Shown: piece by piece, positions 22,803-30,847 of the stretch
How positions within the stretch are numbered: the first letter of the stretch is position 1
Layout: every line of letters begins with the position of its first letter
Assembly (NCBI GenBank): GCA_019747095.1
Contig: JAIERG010000156.1
Coordinates: 1-35,077 of the forward strand
Length of the DNA stretch: 35,077 nucleotides
Direction of reading: 5' to 3'
Source of the DNA: Caulobacteraceae bacterium
Lineage (GTDB): Bacteria; Pseudomonadota; Alphaproteobacteria; Caulobacterales; Caulobacteraceae
Program-made: the position numbers and the translations under genes
Notes under the pieces: model-generated
What the model was told of the DNA's origin: nothing
Database searches by the model: none
What the model saw: only the letters and a program-made list of their open reading frames with translations

Positions 22803-24452
22803 TCAGCGGGGCTCGCTCAACACCAGCCCAGCCAGCGGCGGTAGCTCGCCCGACCATGGATCGGAGCAGTTCACCGCCTGAACGACCTTCAAGCCTGAAG
22901 GCGGTCGCCACCGGATGGGATCGTGTCCGAGATTGAAGGCGCAGAGCAGGCCCTCGTCTCCCTCCTGCCTTGTGAACAGCAGCAGATGATCGGGCGAATC
23001 CAGCATGGTCATCGACCCAGTCCGAAGAGCCGCGTGCTCTTTCCGGAGCGCGATCAGGCGTCGTGCAAGATGTAGCGTCGCTGTCGGATCCTTCTCCTGC
23101 TCGGCCACAGCCAGGGCGTGGTGCCTGGGATCGACGGGTAGCCAGGGCTCGGCCTCGGAGAAGCCCGCGAAGCCGTTGTCGGCCTTCCACGGCATGGGTG
23201 TGCGCGCACCGTCGCGTCCAAGGGTTTCGGGCCAGTTGGCGATGGCCTCGGGGTCTACCAGCCGCTCGAACGGCACGTCTGCCTGGGGCAGGCCCAACTC
23301 CTCCCCCTGATAGACAAAGACGTTGCCGCGCAGCGTCATGAGCAGCAGCAGCGCCATCTCGGCGAAAGCCTTGGGATCGCGTCCCTCGGCCCACCGTGAG
23401 AGAGCGCGGGGTGCGTCGTGGTTGGAGAAGGTCCAGGACGGCCAGCCTTCGCCGGGACCACCCGGCCACATGGCGGGGCCCCGGTCGACAAGATCAGTCG
23501 TGAGCCTGTCCGCGTAGAGATACAGGAACCCATAGGCCGAGTGCAGTCGGTCCGGCCCGTGAGTGTAGAGCTTCATCTCCTCATTGGCGCGTTCGCCGCC
23601 CACCTCCGCGACGAGGAAGCGGTCGTCCCCATAGCTGTCGGCGACCTTTCGCAGCCGCGTGAGGAAGGCCGGGATGTCTTCGTGCGACTGGTTGAAGAAG
23701 TGATGCTGGTAATCGAACGGTCGCGTGCGCTTGCCGGGCGTCATGACCGGCGGATTATCGGTCAGCGCCGGGTCGTGCATCGAGAAGTTCAGGGCGTCGC
23801 AGCGGAAACCGTCCACGCCCCGATCCAGCCAGAAGCGTGCGACCGCCAGTAGCGCCTCCTGTACCTCAGGATGGCGCACGTTCAGCTGCGGCTGCTCCTT
23901 CAGGAAGTTGTGCATGTAGTACTGGCGTCGGCGTGCATCCCAAGTCCAGGCCGGACCGCCGAAGACGGACTGCCAGTTCGACGGAGGCGTGCCGTCCGGC
24001 TTGGGGTCCGCCCAGACGTACCAGTCGGCCTTGGGATTGGTCTGGTCCTTGCGGCTCTCCTGGAACCAGGCGTGCAGATCCGAGGTGTGGGAATAGACCT
24101 GATCGATGATGACCTTCAGACCCAGCCGATGGGCCTTCTCGACCATCCGGTCGAAGTCCTCCATGGTGCCGAAGATCGGGTCGATGCCGAGATAGTCGGC
24201 GACGTCATAGCCGAAATCCTTCATCGGCGAGGTAAAGAATGGCGACAGCCAGACCCCGTCCACGCCCAGCGAGGCGATGTGCTCCAGATGCGCTGTCACA
24301 CCCGGCAGGTCGCCGATGCCGTCGCCGTTGGTGTCGGCGAAACTGCGAGGATAGACCTGATAGATCACGGCCCCGCGCCACCACTCGCGGCGAGACGCCG
24401 CCGGCCCATCGGCCAGGTCGTGCGTCGTTGGGATCACGGCTTCAAGCGTCAA
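22803..24452 (-). CDS. Alpha-glucosidase, GH13 (oligo-1,6/alpha-1,4-glucosidase group), cytoplasmic
   Basis: Splits maltose and short oligosaccharides to glucose. GH13 regions appear in order: YQVYPRSFADTNGDGIGDLPG, then the nucleophile Asp219 (GVDGFRCDALNF), acid/base Glu283 (FLVAEVGGE) and Asp346 (FSNHDAPRAL). The Asp-Leu-Pro-rich first loop and the acidic GLPQADVPFE segment fit subfamily 23-like alpha-glucosidases; the subfamily is inference. There is no signal peptide, so it should act after import. I choose a TTG start at 24452 (549 residues): GAGTAGGTG lies just ahead, overlapping the amylase stop, and the resulting N-terminus matches that of the locus MFS transporter. A later in-frame GTG is possible. 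Confidence 0.9.
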   Translation of the reverse strand: MTLEAVIPTTHDLADGPAASRREWWRGAVIYQVYPRSFADTNGDGIGDLPGVTAHLEHIASLGVDGVWLSPFFTSPMKDFGYDVADYLGIDPIFGTMEDFDRMVEKAHRLGLKVIIDQVYSHTSDLHAWFQESRKDQTNPKADWYVWADPKPDGTPPSNWQSVFGGPAWTWDARRRQYYMHNFLKEQPQLNVRHPEVQEALLAVARFWLDRGVDGFRCDALNFSMHDPALTDNPPVMTPGKRTRPFDYQHHFFNQSHEDIPAFLTRLRKVADSYGDDRFLVAEVGGERANEEMKLYTHGPDRLHSAYGFLYLYADRLTTDLVDRGPAMWPGGPGEGWPSWTFSNHDAPRALSRWAEGRDPKAFAEMALLLLMTLRGNVFVYQGEELGLPQADVPFERLVDPEAIANWPETLGRDGARTPMPWKADNGFAGFSEAEPWLPVDPRHHALAVAEQEKDPTATLHLARRLIALRKEHAALRTGSMTMLDSPDHLLLFTRQEGDEGLLCAFNLGHDPIRWRPPSGLKVVQAVNCSDPWSGELPPLAGLVLSEPR

Positions 24453-24459
24453 CGCACAC

Positions 24460-26229
24460 CTACTCGGAACGGCAAACGATGTAGTCCAGCCCAGGCACCG
24501 TGACCCGGACGCTGGCGGGAGCGGTGGCTGCCGCCGGGCAGGCACCACGCGAGGAGGACCACGCGGTCGAAGCCGCGTCCACCTCGATGTTGGCGGAAAT
24601 CTCGGCGGTCGAGGTATTGTAGACGATCAGGGTCTCACCTGCCTCGCCCTCGATGCGGCGGGTCACGGCGAATAGGCCTGGAGCCTCGGCCGCGAACCGC
24701 ACCGTCTGAAGGCCCCGGCGCAGGCGCGGATCGGCGGCCCTCAGCCTCGCCATCTCCGAGATGGCCCGATAGAGCGGTGCCTCTGTCGAGTACGGGGCCT
24801 GGACCCCGCCGATGATCCGGTCGTCAGCATAGGAGGCGACCCGCGTCGGGAACAGCGTTTGGCGCGCCCCGCCGTAGCCGCCATCGCCTGCGAACCCCTG
24901 CTCGTCGCCATAGTAGATCGTCGGTACACCCCGGCTGAACATCAGAAAGGCGTGGGCCAGGGTCGTGCGGGCCAGAAGCTCCTGGTCCGACACACCGGGC
25001 CTCGACGTCAGGATGAAGTGGCCGATCCGGCCCATGTCGTGGTTGCCGAGGAAGGTCGGCAGCGCCAGTGCCGCAGCCTCGCCGCCCTCATACAGCACAT
25101 CGGTTGAGAAAAGCCGCGCCAGCCGGTCCGGGGCCGCGTCGCGCGCCACGATCTCCGTCACCGTCGACTGGAAACCGAAGTCCAGCACCGTGGGATAGCG
25201 ATCGACCCGCGTATAGCGCGCCAGCTGGGCCGGGTCGGTGTCATAGACCTCGCCGAAGATGTGGAAGTTCGGGATGCCGTTGGCCTGCGCCCGCTCCAGC
25301 ATCGCCGGCACGAACGCTTGCCAGAACTCCGGGTTCACATGCTTGGCCGTGTCGATCCGAAAGCCGTCGACCTTGTAACGATCGATCCAGCCGCCGAAGA
25401 TTTCGATCATGCCTTCGATGACCCGCGGGTGCTCGGTCATCAGGTCGTCGAGCCCGGCGAAGTCGCCATCCGTGGAACTCTCATTGCGAAACGTGGAGTC
25501 GCCGCGGTTGTGATAGTAGATCGGATCGTTCAGCCAGGCTGGGACTTTCACCGACTCCTCGCCCTCTGGCACGTAGGGCGTATAGGCGTAGTCGGGTCGG
25601 GTCAGGCGCTCGAAGTTGGTCCCGTCGAAGCCCTCATTGATCGCCTCGCCGTCGACGCCGCCGCGCCGTGTGAAGGGAAAGTCGGCCCGGCTGCGATAGG
25701 CGCAATCGTTGGCCGGGCACTCGCGGTAGCGGATCACGTCGGCCGTGTGGTTAGCGACGATGTCCATGTAGACCTTCATGCCGCGTGCATGGGCCGCCTC
25801 GACCAGGGCCGCCATGTCGTCGTTCTCGCCGAAATGCGGATCGACACGGGTGAAGTCGGTCGCCCAGTAGCCGTGCGCGCCCGAGAACTCCCGGCCCGGC
25901 TCGCCCTGGACCGGCTTGTTCTTGAAGATCGGCGCGATCCAGATGGCCGTGGCGCCCAGACCCTGGATGTAGTCCAGCCGCTGGATCAGCCCGGCCAAAT
26001 CTCCGCCCTGATAGAAGCCCGCGTCCGTAGGATCGAAGCCGTGGTCCAGCCGCCCACCAGGGATTCCTCCCTCGTCGTTTGAGAGGTTCCCGTTGGCGAA
26101 ACGATCCGGCAGCAGGAAATAGATCACCTCATCCTGCGGCAGTCGCTGACGAAAGTCCTGAGCCCCGGCGGCACCGGCCATCAGTGTCAGAAGCGCAGCC
26201 AAGGCCGCCTGCCTCGCCGTTCTGCCCAT
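24460..26229 (-). CDS. Secreted alpha-amylase, GH13
   Basis: Endo-acting enzyme that cuts starch or maltodextrins into smaller oligomers outside the cytoplasm. The ATG at 26229 has AAGGGAG 7 bases upstream and gives 589 residues with a Sec signal (MGRTARQAALAALLTLMAGAAGAQ); 12 extra upstream codons in frame are unlikely. The catalytic triad is Asp293 (KVDGFRIDTAKHV), Glu327 (FHIFGEVYDT) and Asp398 (LGNHDMGRI). Other GH13 regions are YWATDFTRVDPHFG and VYMDIVANHTADV. A C-terminal beta-domain ends with VRVTVPGLDYIVCRSE; no starch-binding module is evident. It is the first gene of a two-gene unit with the GH13 alpha-glucosidase (7-base gap), divergent from the TonB-dependent receptor gene. Confidence 0.94.
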   Translation of the reverse strand: MGRTARQAALAALLTLMAGAAGAQDFRQRLPQDEVIYFLLPDRFANGNLSNDEGGIPGGRLDHGFDPTDAGFYQGGDLAGLIQRLDYIQGLGATAIWIAPIFKNKPVQGEPGREFSGAHGYWATDFTRVDPHFGENDDMAALVEAAHARGMKVYMDIVANHTADVIRYRECPANDCAYRSRADFPFTRRGGVDGEAINEGFDGTNFERLTRPDYAYTPYVPEGEESVKVPAWLNDPIYYHNRGDSTFRNESSTDGDFAGLDDLMTEHPRVIEGMIEIFGGWIDRYKVDGFRIDTAKHVNPEFWQAFVPAMLERAQANGIPNFHIFGEVYDTDPAQLARYTRVDRYPTVLDFGFQSTVTEIVARDAAPDRLARLFSTDVLYEGGEAAALALPTFLGNHDMGRIGHFILTSRPGVSDQELLARTTLAHAFLMFSRGVPTIYYGDEQGFAGDGGYGGARQTLFPTRVASYADDRIIGGVQAPYSTEAPLYRAISEMARLRAADPRLRRGLQTVRFAAEAPGLFAVTRRIEGEAGETLIVYNTSTAEISANIEVDAASTAWSSSRGACPAAATAPASVRVTVPGLDYIVCRSE

Positions 26230-26280
26230 GGCCGTCTCCCTTTCGTCCCCGGCCGCGGGCATCATGGCGCGCGGTCTCTT

Positions 26281-26464
26281 TGCAAGATTTTGCAGCCCGT
26301 GTAGGCCGTGTCAATCGGGCAACGCTGTCAAGGCAACAGCAACCCTGTGGATGTGTTGCGCTGCAAAAACCCCGCCATCACTGCGCTTCGAGGGGTTTGC
26401 CATTTTTGTGACGACAGGATTACGGGCTTGCAAGTTTGTGCGCAGTTTGCATAGATTTGCGCAG
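26281..26464. promoter_or_regulatory. Divergent control region of amylase and receptor genes, with repeated TTTTGCAGC boxes
   Basis: In this 287-base gap the 9-mer TTTTGCAGC occurs at 26288-26296 and inverted (GCTGCAAAA) at 26360-26368. The first lies in a perfect inverted repeat TGCAA-GATT-TTGCA (26281-26294); the second in TTGC-GCT-GCAA (26356-26366). Nearer the receptor are the palindrome CTTGCAAG (26427-26434) and a direct repeat TGCGCAG (26439-26445 and 26458-26464). These match the operator ahead of the LacI-type gene. Clear -35/-10 hexamers could not be fixed. Confidence 0.55.
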
Positions 26465-26516
26465 TGGGACGGGATCGCTTCGACAGAAACGCGAGACGTC
26501 CGCAGGGAGGAAGAGA

Positions 26517-29288
26517 ATGAGCCATCGTACGAACACGCGCGCCCGCCTGCTGTCGGGAGGCGCGATTAGCGTCCTCGCCGTCCTGGCATTCGCCGGCGCC
26601 GCACATGCGCAGACAGCAACGCAGGAAGCCGATGAGGTCGATGAAATCATCGTCACCGGCATCCGTGCGTCGATCCAGAATTCGATCGCGGCCAAGGCGC
26701 GCAGCACCTCGATCGTCGAGGTCATTACGGCGGAAGACATTGGCAAGCTGCCGGACGTCTCGATCGCCGAATCGCTGGCTCGTCTTCCCGGTCTGACGGC
26801 GCAGCGCCTTGATGGTCGTTCGCAGGTTATCTCGATCCGCGGCCTTGGCCCCGACTTCACCACCGCGCTGTTGAATGGGCGCGAGCAGGTCACCACCGGC
26901 GACAACCGTGGCGTCGAGTTCGACCAGTATCCGTCTGAACTGCTTTCCGGGGTCACCATCTACAAGACGCCGGACGCCCAGCTGATCGGCCAGGGTCTGG
27001 CCGGAACCGTCGATCTGCAAACCATCCGCCCGCTCGCCTATGGTCAGCAGGCTCTGGTCGGAAACATCCGGTATGAGCTGAATGATATCGGTGCGCTGAA
27101 CTCGGGATCGACCGATGAGGGCGTCCGTTACTCGATTTCCTATATCGATCAGTTCGCAGACGACACCATCGGGGTGGCGTTCGGCTATGCTCACATCGAG
27201 AGCCCCTACCAGTCCGAACGCTTCAACGCCTGGGGTTACCCCTCGGCTGGCGGTGGCCTCGTGATCGGTGGTGTTAAGCCCTACGTGATGTCGTCAGAGC
27301 TTGAGCGCGACGGCTTCATGGGGACGCTGGAGTTCCGCCCGAACGACCGTTTCCACTCCACCATCGACGGCTTCTACTCGGAGTTCCAGAACACGCAGAT
27401 CCTGCGCGGGATCGAGTTCCCGCTCGCCTGGGGTGGTTCATCCGGCGCGTGCGGCACGCCTCAGGTGCAGACTCCGACGTGTCGCCCCGGGCCGGTCCTG
27501 TCCGGTACGACAGTGCAGAACGGTTTCGTCACGGCGGGCACTTTCTCGAATGTAAAGGGCGTGCTGCGCAACGATGTGAACACGCGCGACAGTGAGATCT
27601 TCTCGCTCGGCTGGAACACCGTTTTCGATGCGACCGACGATTGGTCGTTCATGGCCGACCTGAGCATGTCTCGCGTCGAGCGCACGGACATGGTTCTGGA
27701 AACCTATGCAGGGACGGGTCGCGATGTCGCCGGTGCTCTGGATACGCTGGGCTTCACGATCGACAGCGATGGCGTGCCGACCTTCTCGAGCCGCCTCAAC
27801 TATGCGGACCCCAACCTGATCCGTCTGACCAGCCCGCAGGGCTGGGGTGGCGACATCATCCCTGGTGGCCAGGACGGCTATCTCAACAACCCGTCGACCG
27901 AAGACGAAATCAAGGCCGTTCGCCTTGAGGCGCGCCATACGTTCGGCGGCGATGGTCCGTTCACCGACGTTCGTTTTGGTGTGAACATCTCCGAGCGCGA
28001 GAAGAGCTTCGTCAACGACCAGTTCTTCCTGGGTGTTCGCGGGGGTGGTTCGCCGGCCGTTCCGACCCAGTTCTTGCTGCCCGCGACCCAGCTGACCTAC
28101 CTCGGCCTTGGTGGCGTGTTGAGCTATGATGCGCTCGGCCTCGTTGACTCAGGCTTCTACAACCTGGTCCGCAACCCGAATGCCGATGTTCTCTCCGGCA
28201 ACTGGCAGGTCACCGAGAAGGTTAACACCGGCTACATCCAGCTGAGCATCGACCATATGCTGGGTTCGATGCCGCTGCGCGGCAACGTTGGTCTGCAGTA
28301 CGTCGGCACGGATCAGAGCTCGACTGGCTTTGCGGCCTCGGGGTCGGGTGCATCGACACGCTCGGTCGCTGTCTCCGGCGGACTGGAGTATGATGAGTTC
28401 CTGCCGGCAACGAACTTCATCCTGGAAGTCGCCGAGGACACCTATCTACGCTTCGCCGCCGCGCGTACCCTAGCCCGGCCGCGGATGGACGACATGCGCG
28501 CGTCCCGGAACTTCAACTTCGATGTTTCGCGAAACAACGCCACGGCTCGTCCGGACCAGAACTCTCCGTGGAGCGGTGGCGGTGGCAACCCGCAGCTGCG
28601 GCCGACCCTGGCCAATGTCTACGACATCTCGTTCGAGCGGTACTTCGCCAACCGTACGGGTTATGTCTCGCTGGCTGGCTTCTACAAGGAACTCGAAACC
28701 TTCGTATTCAACCGGAACCAGATCTTCGACTTCACCGGTTATCCCACCGGTGGGATCACACCGGTGATCAACCAGGGCGTGGTGTCGGCCCCTGACAATG
28801 GCAGCGGCGGATACATCTCGGGCGTCGAGTTTGCGTTGTCGACCCCGTTCGAGATCTTCCACCCGGCTCTTGAGGGCTTCGGGGCGCAGTTCTCGGTTTC
28901 GCAGACGTCCTCCGAAATCACGCCCGACGGCACGAACCCGACGCCCCTGCCTGGTCTGTCGGAAACCGTCGCCAACCTGACCGTCTATTACGAGAACAAC
29001 GGCTGGCAGGTGCGTGCCTCGAACCGCTATCGCTCTGACTTCCTGGGCGAGGTCGCCGGCTTCGGCAACGGTCGTACCCTGCGCTCCGTGGCGGCCGAGA
29101 ACATCATCGATGCCCAGATTGGTTACGAGTTCCAGTCGGGCATTCTCGAGGGTGCCAACGTGCTGTTCCAGGTCAACAACCTGACCGACGAGCCGTTCAA
29201 GACCTTCCAGAACGGCGACGAACGCCAGACCATCGACTTCCAGCAGTACGGCCGGACCTATCTGTTCGGAATCAGCTACCGCTACTGA
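26517..29288 (+). CDS. TonB-dependent receptor, MalA-like, for maltodextrin uptake
   Basis: An outer-membrane active transporter of 923 residues. The ATG at 26517 has GGGAGG 6 bases upstream; upstream in-frame codons were rejected. A Sec signal (ending AGAAHAQ) is followed by the TonB box region DEVDEIIVTGIRASIQNSIAAK. The plug domain then carries ITAEDIGKLPDVSIAESLARLPGL and ISIRGLGPDFTTALLNGREQ. A 22-strand-type barrel follows and closes in YGRTYLFGISYRY, with an aromatic C-terminus. The IIVTGIRASIQNS form is shared by the large sugar-receptor class of Caulobacterales, to which C. crescentus MalA belongs. Divergent from the amylase and sharing its operators, it should import the oligomers the amylase makes. 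ExbB/ExbD/TonB are not in this window. Confidence 0.93.
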   Translation: MSHRTNTRARLLSGGAISVLAVLAFAGAAHAQTATQEADEVDEIIVTGIRASIQNSIAAKARSTSIVEVITAEDIGKLPDVSIAESLARLPGLTAQRLDGRSQVISIRGLGPDFTTALLNGREQVTTGDNRGVEFDQYPSELLSGVTIYKTPDAQLIGQGLAGTVDLQTIRPLAYGQQALVGNIRYELNDIGALNSGSTDEGVRYSISYIDQFADDTIGVAFGYAHIESPYQSERFNAWGYPSAGGGLVIGGVKPYVMSSELERDGFMGTLEFRPNDRFHSTIDGFYSEFQNTQILRGIEFPLAWGGSSGACGTPQVQTPTCRPGPVLSGTTVQNGFVTAGTFSNVKGVLRNDVNTRDSEIFSLGWNTVFDATDDWSFMADLSMSRVERTDMVLETYAGTGRDVAGALDTLGFTIDSDGVPTFSSRLNYADPNLIRLTSPQGWGGDIIPGGQDGYLNNPSTEDEIKAVRLEARHTFGGDGPFTDVRFGVNISEREKSFVNDQFFLGVRGGGSPAVPTQFLLPATQLTYLGLGGVLSYDALGLVDSGFYNLVRNPNADVLSGNWQVTEKVNTGYIQLSIDHMLGSMPLRGNVGLQYVGTDQSSTGFAASGSGASTRSVAVSGGLEYDEFLPATNFILEVAEDTYLRFAAARTLARPRMDDMRASRNFNFDVSRNNATARPDQNSPWSGGGGNPQLRPTLANVYDISFERYFANRTGYVSLAGFYKELETFVFNRNQIFDFTGYPTGGITPVINQGVVSAPDNGSGGYISGVEFALSTPFEIFHPALEGFGAQFSVSQTSSEITPDGTNPTPLPGLSETVANLTVYYENNGWQVRASNRYRSDFLGEVAGFGNGRTLRSVAAENIIDAQIGYEFQSGILEGANVLFQVNNLTDEPFKTFQNGDERQTIDFQQYGRTYLFGISYRY

Positions 29289-29346
29289 TGGACGATCTTG
29301 GCCGCCTTTCTCCCCGAGGGGCGGCCGCCTCCTCCTGAGGCAAACT

Positions 29347-29376
29347 GGCCGCGCGGGCACCCCGCGCGGCCGTTTT
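29347..29376 (+). terminator. Intrinsic terminator after the TonB-dependent receptor gene
   Basis: A perfect 11-bp stem GGCCGCGCGGG/CCCGCGCGGCC with a CAC loop is followed by G and TTTT. It starts 58 bases after the receptor stop, and should separate the receptor transcript from the downstream transporter gene. A shorter inverted repeat (GGCCGCC/GGCGGCC, 29300-29326) precedes it. Confidence 0.85.
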
Positions 29377-29467
29377 CTGTCTGGACGCGCCGCGCGAACA
29401 GCGCGACCCATTCATCGATGACCGCTTACGGGCAGACGCCGCCCGATCCGACGAAAGGCCGCCAGCC

Positions 29468-30763
29468 ATGACGACCGCAAATGCAACTCCGTCACCAAAG
29501 GGCACAGGCCTTGCCTTTGCCTATGTCACAACCCTGTTTTTCGCTTGGGGGTTTGTGACCTCTCTGATTGGTCCGCTCATCGCCGCTGTGCGTCGCGTGT
29601 TCGAGTTGAGTTACGCCGAGGCGACGCTGACGACTTTCGCCTGGTTCATCGCCTATGGCATCGCCTCCATCCCGGCCGCCGCCCTGCTTGCACGGCTCGG
29701 CTACAGCAAGGCCATCATCTTCGCCCTTGTGACCATGGTCGCCGGCTGCCTGATCGTGCCGATCGCCACCATCGTCGACTGGTATCCTGGCGTGCTGATC
29801 GCGCTCTTCATCATCGCCTCGGGCGTGACCCTGCTTCAGGTCGGGGCCAACCCGCTGGTCGCGGCACTTGGACCGCAGAAGAGCTCGCATGCCCGACTGA
29901 ACTTCTCCCAGTTCTTCAACTCCCTGGGCACGACGCTGGGTCCGCTTCTCGCCGCGCCAATCCTGCTGACCGGTGGAGTATTCGCCGCTGACGCCGTCAT
30001 CACCGACCCGGCGGTGCGCGCCGAGTCCCTGCGCAGCATCGACATCGCGTTCCTCGCGGTTGGCCTGTTCTTCGCCGTCGTCGCCGCCTTCATCTTCTCT
30101 GCGCGCAAGACCATCAACGCTGCCGCTCCGGTTCCGACCGCCGAGGACCGGATGTCGCCGCTGGTGGCGCTGAGATCGCCATGGGCCGTGTTCGGCGCGC
30201 TCGCCATCTTCTTCTATGTCGGTTCGGAAGTAACGATCGGCGACCTCATGACCGATTTCCTCCACCGACCCGAGATCCTCGATATCCCTATCGCCCAGGC
30301 CGGGCAGTTGGTCGCCTTCTACTGGGGCGGTGCGATGGTTGGGCGGCTCATCGGAGGCCTGCTGATGCTCACGTCGATCCGGGCCAGCACGATCCTGATC
30401 TTCAACACTGCAGTCGCGGCCAGCTTGTGCCTGGTGGTCACCCAGACGGGGGGAACGACCGCAGCCTATGCTGCCATCGCGATCGGTTTCTTCAACTCCA
30501 TCATGTTCCCGACCATCTTCACCCTGACGCTTGAGCGGTCTACCGCCCCTGTTCCGGCGACATCGGGCCTCCTTGTGTTTGGCATCATCGGCGGGGCCAT
30601 CCTCCCGCCCATCGCCGGATCAATCGCGGACAACTCCGCCACCTTGAACCCGCTCTTCTACGTGCCGATGGTCGGTTACCTGATCCTGGTCGCCTTCGCG
30701 GTTGCGGCGTCGCGAGCCAAGACGCACTCGATCGCGGCGTCGGCTTCGCCAGGCGGTCACTGA
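29468..30763 (+). CDS. FHS-family MFS sugar transporter (FucP/GluP-like)
   Basis: A 431-residue inner-membrane sugar:proton symporter with about 12 helices. FucP/GluP hallmarks are TLFFAWGFVTSLIGPLI in helix 1, LQVGANPLVAALGPQKSSHARLNFSQFFNSLGTTLGPLLA around helices 4-5 (the NFxQ..N.LG motif), and WGGAMVGRLIGG in the second half. Members carry glucose, galactose or fucose. The ATG at 29468 has only a weak AAGG upstream. It follows the receptor terminator and precedes the GH3 gene by 84 bases, so it may take up glucose freed by the locus hydrolases. Substrate is inferred. Confidence 0.9.
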   Translation: MTTANATPSPKGTGLAFAYVTTLFFAWGFVTSLIGPLIAAVRRVFELSYAEATLTTFAWFIAYGIASIPAAALLARLGYSKAIIFALVTMVAGCLIVPIATIVDWYPGVLIALFIIASGVTLLQVGANPLVAALGPQKSSHARLNFSQFFNSLGTTLGPLLAAPILLTGGVFAADAVITDPAVRAESLRSIDIAFLAVGLFFAVVAAFIFSARKTINAAAPVPTAEDRMSPLVALRSPWAVFGALAIFFYVGSEVTIGDLMTDFLHRPEILDIPIAQAGQLVAFYWGGAMVGRLIGGLLMLTSIRASTILIFNTAVAASLCLVVTQTGGTTAAYAAIAIGFFNSIMFPTIFTLTLERSTAPVPATSGLLVFGIIGGAILPPIAGSIADNSATLNPLFYVPMVGYLILVAFAVAASRAKTHSIAASASPGGH

Positions 30764-30807
30764 GGCGCGTTCGGCAAATCTGCGGGCTGACAGGAGGAAG
30801 TGTGCGT

Positions 30808-30821
30808 TGTAAGCGGTTACA
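30808..30821. promoter_or_regulatory. LacI-family operator TGTAAGCGGTTACA ahead of the GH3 gene
   Basis: TGTAA-GCGG-TTACA is a perfect 5-bp-arm palindrome with a CG-type centre, the classical LacI/GalR operator layout. It differs from the TTTTGCAGC boxes of the alpha-glucan locus. It lies 26 bases ahead of the preferred GH3 start at 30848. No second LacI gene is in the window, so the regulator would be encoded elsewhere. Confidence 0.6.
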
Positions 30822-30847
30822 CTCCGCTTCCGGAGGTCCGCGTATTC

